Shown: piece after piece, positions 35,560 through 45,747 of the stretch
How the letters are laid out: each line of letters opens with the position of its first letter
Numbering within the stretch: the first letter of the stretch is position 1
Assembly (NCBI RefSeq): GCF_921293095.1
Contig: NW_025791702.1
Span: forward strand, 1 to 64,000
Direction of reading: 5' to 3'
DNA length: 64,000 nucleotides
From: Ischnura elegans
Taxonomy: Eukaryota; Arthropoda; Insecta; Odonata; Coenagrionidae
Notes under the pieces: model-generated
Told to the model about the DNA's origin: nothing
The model's input: the letters and a program-made list of their open reading frames with translations, nothing else
The model's database searches: none
Program-made: the position numbers and the translations under genes

Positions 35560-36430
35560 AAACACGTGCCAAAGTATCGAAAGTATCGAGAATCGACGTT
35601 TTCTAGCAATTTCGATTCTCTCGAGCCCAAAATATCGATGCTATGGCCGATAATTATCGAAAAATTTAAATTGCGAATTCAGATGTTTTGACCAATAGAG
35701 TATCGGCAGAGTGTATTAAAACTCGCCACCGACACAGAGTATCGATGAGAACATCGATACTTTGCCCATAATTGAGGTAAGAATGAATATTACGTGCACT
35801 TTTCGAAGGGGCGAAACTCGATGTTCCCCGCTTCGATTGTTATCGAAATGGATTCTATCGAATATACATTGAATCAAATTGTATCGATATGCTCGAATAT
35901 CGATCTCGATATCGATACTTTTACCAAAAATTGTGTCCAAAGTCAGCACTTTTGTGTCATAGGTACGCTATTACGGATCAAAAATATCGATGTTGCAAAC
36001 GACAAAGGTACCGTTTGTCGACTGAAATGTGTACACCTACCGTTGTTCTTTATTATTGTTTATTCAAATTGACAATTTCATGTATGCATGGCTAGAAAAT
36101 AAATTCCAAAGTCGACACTTTCGCAAAAATGCATCTTTCAATGTCCAACATTTGTTATCGAAAAATCGATATTTCGAGCACCGATCGAATCGATTTTTAG
36201 ATATTATCTAAAGGTACCGTCAGTCTTTAGTATCGAAAGGCATCGAAATCGATTCTTATATCGATACTTTTCTCAGGAAAAAAACTTAAAATCGCAATAT
36301 TCGCAGAATTTTTTTCAGAGTTTTCGAGATCGATTTATTCGATACTTTGACTATGGAAAGTATCGATTCTCAATTTTATCGATAGAATATCCACCTTATT
36401 GCATGGCTACGTATCGATATCGATACCATG
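35560..36430. promoter_or_regulatory. Cluster of ATCGAT / TATCGATA sites
   Basis: About 17 ATCGAT hexamers occur in roughly 0.8 kb. At least six are full TATCGATA palindromes (for example 35882-35889, 35909-35916, 36412-36419 and 36418-36425). TATCGATA is the DREF element of Drosophila, and CGATA is part of BEAF-32 sites, both tied to housekeeping promoters and insulators. The sites lie in a loosely repeated sequence related to 27.42-28.33 kb. Whether the sites function or are merely the core of an old repeat cannot be told from sequence alone. Confidence 0.6.
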
Positions 36431-36439
36431 ACCGATAGT

Positions 36440-36950
36440 TTACTCAGATAAAAAATCTAAATTCTGAACTTTCGCAACCATTTTTTCCATGTTGCCGATT
36501 CCAGATTGATGCAGCCGCACGAGACGATCGTTAACGTCATTTCCTTGTAATGACCCATTTGCAACCAAGGGCACTTTGCCACTCAGAAAACTGGTGGGAC
36601 AGTTTCTCTTACCGTCAAACCGTTTCTCCCTCATTCCACCTTTTTCAGCTGCACTCCATATTCCACGTTGGCTTCACATTGTAATCCATCTTCGAAAGCC
36701 TCTACTTTGTCACGGAAGGTCCGCGCTTCCGCTGTCTTCCTTTCCGAAACTGCAACATTTCTGAAAACTAACTCTTACAGATCCATTTCCGAAACTGATG
36801 CTTTTGAAATGGAAATTTTTTATGCGCCGTTGATGCTCAATTTCATTCCTGTATGACATTTAAATCCAAATTGTTACAAAGTCAGATAGTGAACTATCGA
36901 ATCTAATCACCGAATGAGAATAAAATTCTTCAAAAGCCATACATATCTTC
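36440..36950. other. Intergenic region, no gene seen
   Basis: Small frames on both strands (62-64 codons) have no recognisable content. Confidence 0.4.
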
Positions 36951-36974
36951 GCCAACGGCCATACCACGTTGAAT
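36951..36974 (+). pseudogene. 5S rRNA 5'-end fragment
   Basis: GCCAACGGCCATACCACG and the next six bases (TTGAAT) match the first 24 nt of insect 5S rRNA with one or two differences. The match ends abruptly, and the internal promoter is absent. It lies 1.7 kb from H4, on the opposite side of the histone pair from the larger relic at 29507. Confidence 0.6.
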
Positions 36975-37560
36975 CCTTATGAGAACGAATTACAAGATAT
37001 TCACCACATTCATGCGTTGAACGATGTGCGTTGCATTTTCTTTCACGTGAAATGGCAGTACTCCCACTTCCTTCAAGTGAAACTATTGAAACACGCACCT
37101 TCAGTTTTTCCATTTAACTTAACTTTATCGCGCCTTTGTGCAGTCCATTCCATTTCTTCCGTATTCTTCGCGCAAGATACTTACATCGTACATACTGAAA
37201 GAAATCATTTCGCTCGAGTGAATTCCGTAAGTAAAGTAAATTACATCTCATCAACGAAACGTTGGTGATTACAGCGGAAAATATATTGTTCCACGAACGA
37301 TCGATACAACTCTTTTAATTCACCACTCTTGGATAACATATTTCTGTTCCTAAGTTGTTACATTCGTTATGTCATTCGTAGAGAAACCGCGCTTAAAACA
37401 GTCAAGCCCAGAACTTAAATAAAATAATGTATCGCCGAACAATACATTTCTCGAATGTATTCCTTGAGAGAACTGCTTTTCCTGTCCGCATTCCATAATG
37501 CTCCATTTCCAGCGAATCCATTTTTAAAATTAAATGCATACCTAACATAATTTCGATCGA
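36975..37560. other. AT-rich intergenic region, no gene seen
   Basis: A 99-codon plus frame at 36969-37268 shows no recognisable domain. No repeat partner was found apart from faint similarity to 29.3-29.6 kb. Confidence 0.35.
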
Positions 37561-38030
37561 ATTTTTATTCTTGAACTCTTTAAAAAATATTTTAACTCAG
37601 CTACCACTACCTATGCATTGCCAGAATATGTCGAGAAAAATTCTTTTAATAAAGACGAAGGTCAATTTGTGAAATGCTTTCAACGATTACTATTCTCCTG
37701 TTAGATTTCCTTGGAACGAAAATTAATTCACTGCGTAGTAATTAAAACCCTGCTACGTGCGATTCCCTTCATTAACGGGATCGGCTATTATTACTGCGGA
37801 TCATTCATCATTCCTTTTCTTACACGTGTGTAGCGTCAAAAGATGGAAGATACAAACGACGTAATGTCAGCTGTCACTGACAAACTTGCAACAAAGTAAT
37901 AATATTATCTCGTCATCCGCCTCCCGGGACAAGTATTGCATCGTGAGTGCTCAAAAAGTAAGACGCGCTGCCGCTAGATGGTGCGGGGGAGGCCACTCCG
38001 CAGTCCGGTGCCTGCCTCGCCGGGCGCGTG
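37561..38030 (+). repeat. Left flank of the 7.7-kb array, paralogous to 29.6-29.97 kb
   Basis: This stretch is collinear with the CpG-rich copy from TTTTTATTC (29594) to the CTCF-like motif at 29906. It ends at 38030 where the tandem unit begins. The later units have a different sequence at the corresponding position, so this is the presumed ancestral left junction. Confidence 0.7.
37970..37985 (+). promoter_or_regulatory. CTCF/insulator-like motif at array boundary
   Basis: GCCGCTAGATGGTGCG lies 46 bp before the first base of the tandem unit. At the other unit junctions the same motif lies in the equivalent place, but with different sequence to its left. Confidence 0.45.
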
Positions 38031-40174
38031 CAAACACAAGTTTGAAAGTTCGATTCCCCCGAGGGAGAGCGCACCCCGGCTATTGTTTACGACCGAGGTC
38101 AACAATGCCAATGCATCCGCTGTCGAGTCCTCGGATCTTGACTGTCTCGAACGATTACTATTAATGACAGCAATGGCACATAGCCTTTTCGTCCGAAGAC
38201 GCAAAGCTTGCGTCCGTTTCGCACGTAAAATCACTTATAAATTCAATCCATGAACACATCATTGTAAACCTGCACATTTCTCTCATTTCTCATCGTTGGT
38301 GAATGTTAATTTTGACTGAAGGAAAATAAATCCGGGCAATGCTATTAACTGCCGACCACCGAGCGTCGCTCGGCGTATTGCATTTCATTTTCGCGTTCAT
38401 AACTAGCGGACCACTTCGACTCCCATACGAATTGAGTTCCTGCAAGTCTCGACACGCACACTGACTAGGCAGCCGGTATCGGGGGTGTCGAGCCTGGAGA
38501 AAAGCAAAACAAAATGCTGTCGTCCGAACTTGCGTGTCATGCGATGGATAAAATTGTGCTCCCGGAACATGAAGGACGCAATTTCTTTCTTTCATTATGT
38601 CTCGTTTACGTTGTAATGGCACGCTTGCAATCGGTTAAACGGACAAAGCTTGCAGATGCATTCGAGAAATATATTAATCGCGGAGTTGTTTCGTGAACGA
38701 TTCATTACATCAATTCAATTACAGATTTATTGTAACAGTTACTCATCAAACGCACGACGTCCTATCAAAGACAATGAAACGCAAACGTACGATACTTACT
38801 ATCGATACTAAATTCGCAACAATAAGAATTTTTCAATGCAAGCAATTAGTAGTGGAACACTTCCCACACGCAAATCGGTGCAACAACTTCAGCGTTCGTA
38901 CTTGTCGAAACAATTGAAAACAACAGCAATGAAACCAGCAAACACCCGGTTGCTAAGGATAATTAGCACGTCAACAATCACATTTCTCATTCCCTTTCCC
39001 AGGAAAGACCAGCGATAAAAAAGTTTGATGTAATGAAATCGAGTAATTATCACCCATGGCGAAAGCTATTTCAGTTTCGAGCCCCTACGGTTACCTCGTA
39101 ACAATCAGTAACGCATTGCAAGAGCACAGTTTACATTTTTTCCCGAAAATCATAACACATGCGGTGTGCGAAAATGTGTGTGGAGGACTTAAAATAGTCT
39201 TCGACGCTTTGCACAATGCGTTCACACATTTCCGATAACCAACGCTGGACATAATTTTGCAAAATCACAAATAAACTTGCGTATGAGTGCCGCTACTTAC
39301 AACATTTCACGGTTTCCATTCAATCATATGACAATGGCGTTTTGCTGGTCTCCAATTTCACGAGTCTGAGGAAACGTTTGTGATTTTACGTTTTACAATT
39401 AATTCCTTTTCTATATCCGATAAAATTCTTTCGGCCTCCGTGATGCTAACACTACGCTTTTCAAGTCACATGTCAACTTAACACAGCATTACCATGGAAT
39501 GTTATCGTTGCCCTAATTAATTATGAAGTTTCGCTGCCAAGAAGTTATGAAATATCACACAAGGAATTATATTCGGACGAAAGGAAATTTAACAATAATC
39601 AACGCCGTCTGACAGTGGAAATGCGATGTGCACTATTTAACATCGCTAACTGCTTTCACAACAGCGGTCCAAATACATAGCATTACACTTATTATTAATC
39701 CGGATCTGCCAATGTACATGACTTCACATATGCAGAGTAAACAACCACGATGTAACACCGTTAACACTTCAATTAAACTTTACCGTAGTTAATTTTGTGA
39801 CACCAAACAATCAGTTGCTAAGGGAAACATTCGCGAAAAATATTCTTCCTTCAACTCTTTCGTCAACATTTTTAACAACGCACTTTGCCTAAGATACATA
39901 GTGCAAGGGGAAACCATCAACGTCTTAGCACATTCAATGGCAAACACTTTTAAATTATGCCACGATTCACTCAACTTGTTACAATTAAGGACGCCACGAC
40001 TAATTTCTGTTTTCTTACGATGCACAATTACACCCTGGGATCAATCAACCGTCAAACAGTGTATTAATCACATCACAGTTTACTTTTCTACGCAAAAGAG
40101 AAAGCCAAGGAATAACACAGACAACGAATATGAATGTGAAGAGTGTGAAAATAAGTAATAGCGTACTTACTCGG

Positions 40175-40290
40175 CTCTTCGGCTGTGGATCACAATCGCC
40201 ATCGCTGTTGTCAACACACTTATTGCCGTACATTTCAATAACTTTTCCTATGCATCCAGCGACACAGACACTTTCACTCCTTTCCTCACG
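40175..40290 (-). other. Possible Cys-rich exon-like segment (weak)
   Basis: On the minus strand the frame of 40045-40314 contains CVAGCIGKVIEMYGNKCV and, six residues on, DC. This spacing resembles the C-terminal half of a trypsin-inhibitor-like (TIL) cysteine-rich domain, except that the usual third Cys (CxC) reads Gly. Immediately after it a GTAAGTAC splice-donor-like sequence occurs (about 40160-40167, minus). The following 20 residues in the unspliced frame are hydrophobic. No matching upstream exons or strong acceptor were seen. Copies in units 2-4 (47892, 55610 and 63328 onward) are identical because the units are. It could easily be chance. Confidence 0.25.
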
Positions 40291-40438
40291 TTTGCTGATC
40301 GTCACGAAGAACACTACAGAACCGGCGTTATGTCAGTTACCGCTGTTAACATGCAACAATTATCACTGACATTAATTACTCGCGACGTCTTCTCACGACA
40401 GCTGCCGCAGCAAGAGCGATCGAGGAGTAATACAGAAT

Positions 40439-40456
40439 CCGCCGCTAGATGGTGCG
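40439..40456 (+). promoter_or_regulatory. CTCF/insulator-like motif
   Basis: CCGCCGCTAGATGGTGCG, with copies at about 48156, 55874 and 63592 in later units. Confidence 0.4.
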
Positions 40457-41293
40457 GGGGGAACCTCCAGCAGTCCACTAAGCGCATCTCAGTTGGGAAT
40501 TTGGAATCGCCCGTGGGAAAGCAATTGGGATAATTATTCGCAACGCAGCGGCAATATGAGAATCCTTGCCATACCTAATGAACCATCGATTGTCAATTGT
40601 CGTGAACTATTAATGTTCTCGACAACAAAGGCAAACCGAACGACCAAATCCTCGCCTTAAATTCGCAAATAATATCGTTAATTAAGCCATGATTCAAGCA
40701 CAATGTAGTGAACATTTGCATAATTGGAATATAGAGTACTCTTGTAGCTCAAAATATCAACCAAAACGTACCTCATTATGCAGTCTTACGTGGATTTCGA
40801 CGATTTCCTAGGGATTTTAAACCAATATTTCAAGTACGGATGCCACTGATATTCGTTTGGCGAAGGAAATGTTGTAGCAAAGCAATTACTGAAAGGGGCA
40901 GTACAATCTGGGAAATGTTTGTGAGTTTGCCTTTGACGTTTCAAAATTAATTCCTCTTTTACGTCCGATAACATACCTTGGGCTTCGTTATGCTAACACT
41001 TCCCTTCTAAATTCACATGTTAAGTTATCACAGCTTACCATGAAACGTTGTCCCTGCCCTAATTATTTCCGTTATTCCGCTGCCAACAAAAAATGAAATA
41101 GCACAAAAGGAATTACATTCCCACGAAAGGAACGTTAAGAATAACCAACGACGCCTGACGAAGAACACTATAGAACCGGCGTTATGTCAGTAACCGCTGA
41201 TAAACATGCAATAATTATAACTGATATTAATTATTCGCGTCGTCTTCTCACGACGGCTACCGCTGCAAGAGTGATCGAGTAGTTATTCGGATT

Positions 41294-41312
41294 CCGCCGA
41301 TAGATGGCGCGG
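41294..41312 (+). promoter_or_regulatory. CTCF/insulator-like motif
   Basis: CCGCCGATAGATGGCGCGG is the closest match to the insect CTCF core inside the unit. Copies lie at about 49011 and 56729. Confidence 0.45.
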
Positions 41313-42551
41313 GGGAGCCTTTTCGCAGTCGCTCGCCGTGGACGTCCACAGCGGAATTTGAAATATCGAGCTAAGAGAAGATGGAATGATGCAAACAGTG
41401 CTTTAGATGGCAATATGTTACGAGGAGGTATGAAGTGCAGGACATGGTGGGTTACGAGTGGCAGCTTCTACATGAGATACAGAGGAGATTGAAGGTATTG
41501 ATGGAACGAGCGATAAGAGAAGATAAGATGATGAAAACAGTGCCATTGATGGCAATATATTACGAGGAGATTCTATCGTTCTCACGTTACTTCACTTACT
41601 TAAACTCACGTTAAACTTGTAATTTCATTATTTTCAAACAGAGCATCATTTTTCTGAGAGGATAATCTTTAATATCAACACTGAAATGACGGTTTCATTA
41701 TCCTTTCGATTTCAGTAGTTTTCATGGGGCTGCTGTGGCCTGTAAGTTGACAAATACCAATCAAATATTATACACTTCATCCAAATAACGCCTTCCCGCA
41801 TTTAAGATAATCTACGCCAAACATAATTTTGCAAAATCACACATGAATTGCGGCGGCAGAGGGGAAGAGAAAAATGCCTCCCAGGAATGTCACCTCACCT
41901 CCAGGCCTTCCGCCCCTCTTCCTCCCCCCCTCCGCCCTTCCCCGCCCGGCCGAGGACGACAGCATCCCACGGTCCCAGGAGCCGGGAATTTCCAAAAATT
42001 CTGTAGCCATACCGGCAAAAAGTCGTCCCCCCCCCCATTCACTCTCACCGAGTGATGTCAGCCTCCAACCACATATCGTTTACAAAAAATTTCGACGACC
42101 TTAATCCAAACAACCGCTCCTCGCATACCGAATTCACATTTGAGGCATTACGGCCGGTATTCTCCTCTCCCAAAATCACTCGGACATGTATTTTTCACGC
42201 CAACCGCAACCCGCCGGAGGCGACTTTTACGTCTTCAGCGGTCACCTTATGAAGGTATTTATATCTCCCCTTCTAAATCTCCTGAAATAATTTTTTTTCA
42301 CACCATTTCCCGACGCAATTACCTTTCGAGCACCTTCCCCGAACGAACGACACCGGTTTCAGATTTTTACCTGCTCGGGAAGTACCCCAAACGCAGTACT
42401 GTACTTCGAACATCGAGTCATCCAAAAAATCGAGTTAGTTCACAACAGCGGCGCACTCGGTTTTTTTACTCGACGGAAGACAAGTGCGCAAATTTTACTC
42501 CTTCCGAATTTCGACCCCATTTTCACAAAACCTTTAGTTAAATGCCTTAGG

Positions 42552-43482
42552 AACACGACCCCGTTGGTATTTTTCAAATATCTGCAAAACTCTGGCCACG
42601 GTGAATTTTTTAAACATTACCCCCCCCCACTTTTCTTTGGGACACTTGGAAACGTCACTTTCCATTTTTTTTCCCTCCTACTAGGCCGATTTTCGTCCAG
42701 TATCTTTTAAATTCGCAATTTGCATTACTAAACGCTCATGTCCTATGAATTTCGACACCCCAGCACGCATCCTTCCTATTTTTAAAAATTATTAAAAGGT
42801 CGTTGGAACCACCATTTCGCGTATATTCACGCGCCTTTCATTTATAAATCATTAAGTATGGCAAAAGTCTCCGTTTTTCTTTCGGATTCCGAAAGAGCAC
42901 CACATAACACGTATTGAGGATGAATTTCAAGCATCCAGCACGTACTAAAGTGGTCGGAAAAATTTTTCAAATGTCACCGTTACAACTCTTTCACGTCCAC
43001 GACTCAACTACAAAGTTTTACACGGATTTCCCGAATAACATGGTATTTAAAAATCCGAATTGCTGTGCATCTTGTTCAAGAATGTGTGTTGATGTGAAAT
43101 AACACGTAAAACATTGCTTGGTGGCCACTTTGTGTTAAATAAACGGCTTTTTCCGTCATCTCGACTGCTCGGCGTGGCATTTCGGAGTAAACTTAGGACA
43201 GGAATTTAGTGTACATTGTGGGATTAAAAATCTGAAACCAAGTGATTGTCGTACACACACGTTGTATGGTGTTGACAAAGATAAGAATTACATTTCTGTC
43301 TCGACGGTATAGCATATTATCGCCTTAGAGTTTGAAGTTAGGAGAAGGCAACCAGTACTGCATTATAATTTTTTTTCCAAAATCGGTACGGTGCGGCGTG
43401 GGTTTCTGGACTACGAAATACGTTACATGCTGTAAGTTTTATGGTGAACATCAGAGATGAGAGAATAGGAAAGAGAGCAATC
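42552..43482 (+). repeat. Block L inside unit 1
   Basis: This is the partner of 1-932, with copies at 50268-51198 and 57987-58915. It includes a 62-codon frame at 42914-43102 followed by AATAAA at about 43138. The frame is shared by all L copies, but its product is unrecognised. After 43482 the sequence switches to the 316-bp direct repeat. Confidence 0.85.
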
Positions 43483-43798
43483 CGAAAACTTTGATAAATT
43501 TAGTCATAACTCCATAATTCTAACATAATTTGTTTTTCGTGCACTGCATCGGAAACCATTCTTGCTATTGTGTTACTTCAGCATGTTAATTAGGAATGGT
43601 CTGCAAGGGAGATGCAGAAAAAGCGAGAATGTTATTGATATTCTCCCCTTCTTCGGTTACTAGTGAATGACTGAGTCTCGTATTAATATACCATAAATCA
43701 ACTAATAACTAGCTGGTCGCCTATTTCGCACTTGGCTGCGAACTGTCCGAGTATGGTTCCGCCGCCGCCGCCGCTAGATGGTGCGGCGTGCTTCTCCC
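43483..43798 (+). repeat. 316-bp direct repeat, first copy, ending in a CTCF-like motif
   Basis: CCGAAAACTTTGATAAATTT through GCCGCTAGATGGTGCGGCGTGCTTCTCC is repeated at 45427-45742 with very few differences. The same pairs occur at 51199/53143 and 58916/60862 in later units. The motif is preceded by a GCC trinucleotide run whose length varies between copies. Confidence 0.9.
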
Positions 43799-45097
43799 GG
43801 CGATTCACAGACTCTTTCTCTGCGCACATCGGCCGACGGAAAGGCGGCTACTGAAATAAGAAACATTCCTTCGGGTAACCGCGCGGGTGAGAAAATCACA
43901 GAGCGCCTATTTTCCCCTTCATTAAATCACGGGAATGAAAGAAAATTCTAAAATGTGATGCATCATTCCCAATGCAGTCCCCCGTGACTTCGAAATAAAT
44001 TTTTAGCCGTGGTGGACACGGATTATCGTAAACACCTTTAACTGTTTGTCACCGTTCCTTCCCACTCTGAAAATGTTTCGTGCCCGAGTTGCTGCCCGCA
44101 GTTGTCCACGATTAAATTTTACATTTTCCCTAACGGTACCGTAAGTTCTTACTACATTTTTGCATGCCACGGTGAATGACAATCGTTCTCCAGTCTCCTC
44201 GCCATCGGAGTGAAGCGGAAATTACATCCTTTCGCGAGCGATCGAAGAATTTCCTTATCCGAATTAATTATTCCTCGTGAGTAGTCAGGTCTACTTTCCT
44301 TCCTCGATTGCACCCTAATTGCGTCAAATATCCTTCCTCTTCTCAATAAGTAATATCGTCACTGTCTGCCAGTGTCAACGACTTATCCTTAAACCGAACT
44401 CCCATAGTTGTACATATTCGCAGTACACGAGAAAAGTTCGCAGAGTTTCGGAGTATAGCCGTACATTTAGTCAGTAAAGGGAGAGAACCGATTAATTAAT
44501 ATCTTACGAATAGGCAATCCACATTTCTCTACATTCTATTAAAACGCACGGAACGACTTAATCCGTAGCAATAAATTTCCGTGCCTTCTGCCTTGAGTAT
44601 ATGTTAATGAACACACTCGTCTCTTCCACAATGATTTTCAAAGCATAACTCAATTATTTGGTAAGCTTTTCGTGACATTTAACTGTTTCGCTTGAGCGCT
44701 GAACAATATAGTTACCCTTAGTAACGAAGTTATTTGGTTTCCTGTTGGCTGTTTGCTACACCTAAACATTTCAATGCAAGACGTAACGCGAGTACAGCAA
44801 ATAATGGAAACTTTGCATCGCTAATTCTTTCAACGTTACGTGCGACGTAACATAGCAACCGACGGTGGAAAATCATGGAATTCGCTTATCAAAAATGCCA
44901 CTTTTTGCACCTCCTGCTAATTTTTATTGATAGGGAAATGTTGTCTGCTTAATATAAATTGCCTCCCGAAGACATATAAGACACGGGAGAAAAAAATCGA
45001 TGAAAGCCATCGAACACCGGATTCAGACTCCAGAATAAAGGTTGATTATTTGCAGTAATAAAATATTACGGCGTTGGTGCTACCCACATCTTTATCA

Positions 45098-45170
45098 TCC
45101 GATTTGGACTAGTTGTTAGAGTACGTTGCTACCACGCGCGCGGGGCCCACGTTCGATGCTTCAGGCACGC
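45098..45170 (+). pseudogene. Degenerate tRNA-like relic
   Basis: TGGACTAGTTGTTAG resembles a tRNA A-box and D-arm (ACT/AGT stem). GTTCGATGC resembles a B-box, 45 bp further on, the spacing of a tRNA. The T-stem and acceptor stem do not pair, so it is not a functional tRNA. It may be a decayed tRNA or the head of a tRNA-derived SINE. Copies are near 52815 and 60532. Confidence 0.4.
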
Positions 45171-45426
45171 AATTTTTTTCACAATATTTTGTATTTCTTT
45201 CGCTGCGGCTCACGTTAAACTTTTAATTTCATTATTTCCAAACAGAACATAATTTTTTCTGAGAGCAAAATCTTTAATATCAACGAATGTAGTTTCATTA
45301 TCCTTTCGATTTTATTAGTTTTCATGGGGCTGCTGTGGCCTGTAAGTTGACAAATAGCAATCCAATTTCATACACTTTATCCAAATCGTTTGCTGATTTC
45401 TACCGAATATTTTGATGTCCCTCGTG

Positions 45427-45742
45427 AACCGAAAACTTTGATAAATTTAGTCATAACTCCATAATTCTAACATAATTTTTTTTTCGTGCACTGCATCGGA
45501 AACCATTCTTGCTATTGTGTTACTTTAGCATGTTAATTAGGAATGGTCTGCAAGGGAGATGCAGAAAAAGCGAGAATGTTATTGATATTCTCCCCTTCTT
45601 CGGTTACTAGTGAATGACTAAGTCTCGTATTAATATACCATAAATTAACTAATAACTAGCTGGTCGCCTATTTCGCACTTGGCTGCGAACTGTCCGAGTA
45701 TGGTTCCGCCGCCGCCGCTAGATGGTGCGGCGTGCTTCTCCG
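45427..45742 (+). repeat. 316-bp direct repeat, second copy, at the unit junction
   Basis: This is the partner of 43483-43798. It ends in CGCTAGATGGTGCGGCGTGC, 5 bp before unit 2 starts at 45748. The junction between tandem units therefore coincides with this motif. Confidence 0.9.
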
Positions 45743-45747
45743 CTTCT

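Larger units (their letters stand above)
38031..45747 (+). repeat. 7.7-kb tandem unit 1 (7717 bp)
   Basis: The unit begins CAAACACAAGTTTGAAAG, which recurs at 45748, 53466 and 61184. It is nested: 39370-39620 resembles 40910-41160, 40302-40480 resembles 41157-41340, 41600-41795 resembles 45210-45390, and 43483-43798 is repeated at 45427-45742. It also includes block L at 42552-43482. Small open frames (60-153 codons) occur throughout and repeat in each unit. None shows a recognisable family except a weak cysteine pattern noted at 40175-40290. I find no convincing gene. Confidence 0.95.

Noticed and set aside
40130-40369. 79-codon plus-strand frame repeated per unit
   Set aside because: It overlaps the opposite-strand Cys-rich frame and has no recognisable domain. 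It is considered a shadow or chance frame.
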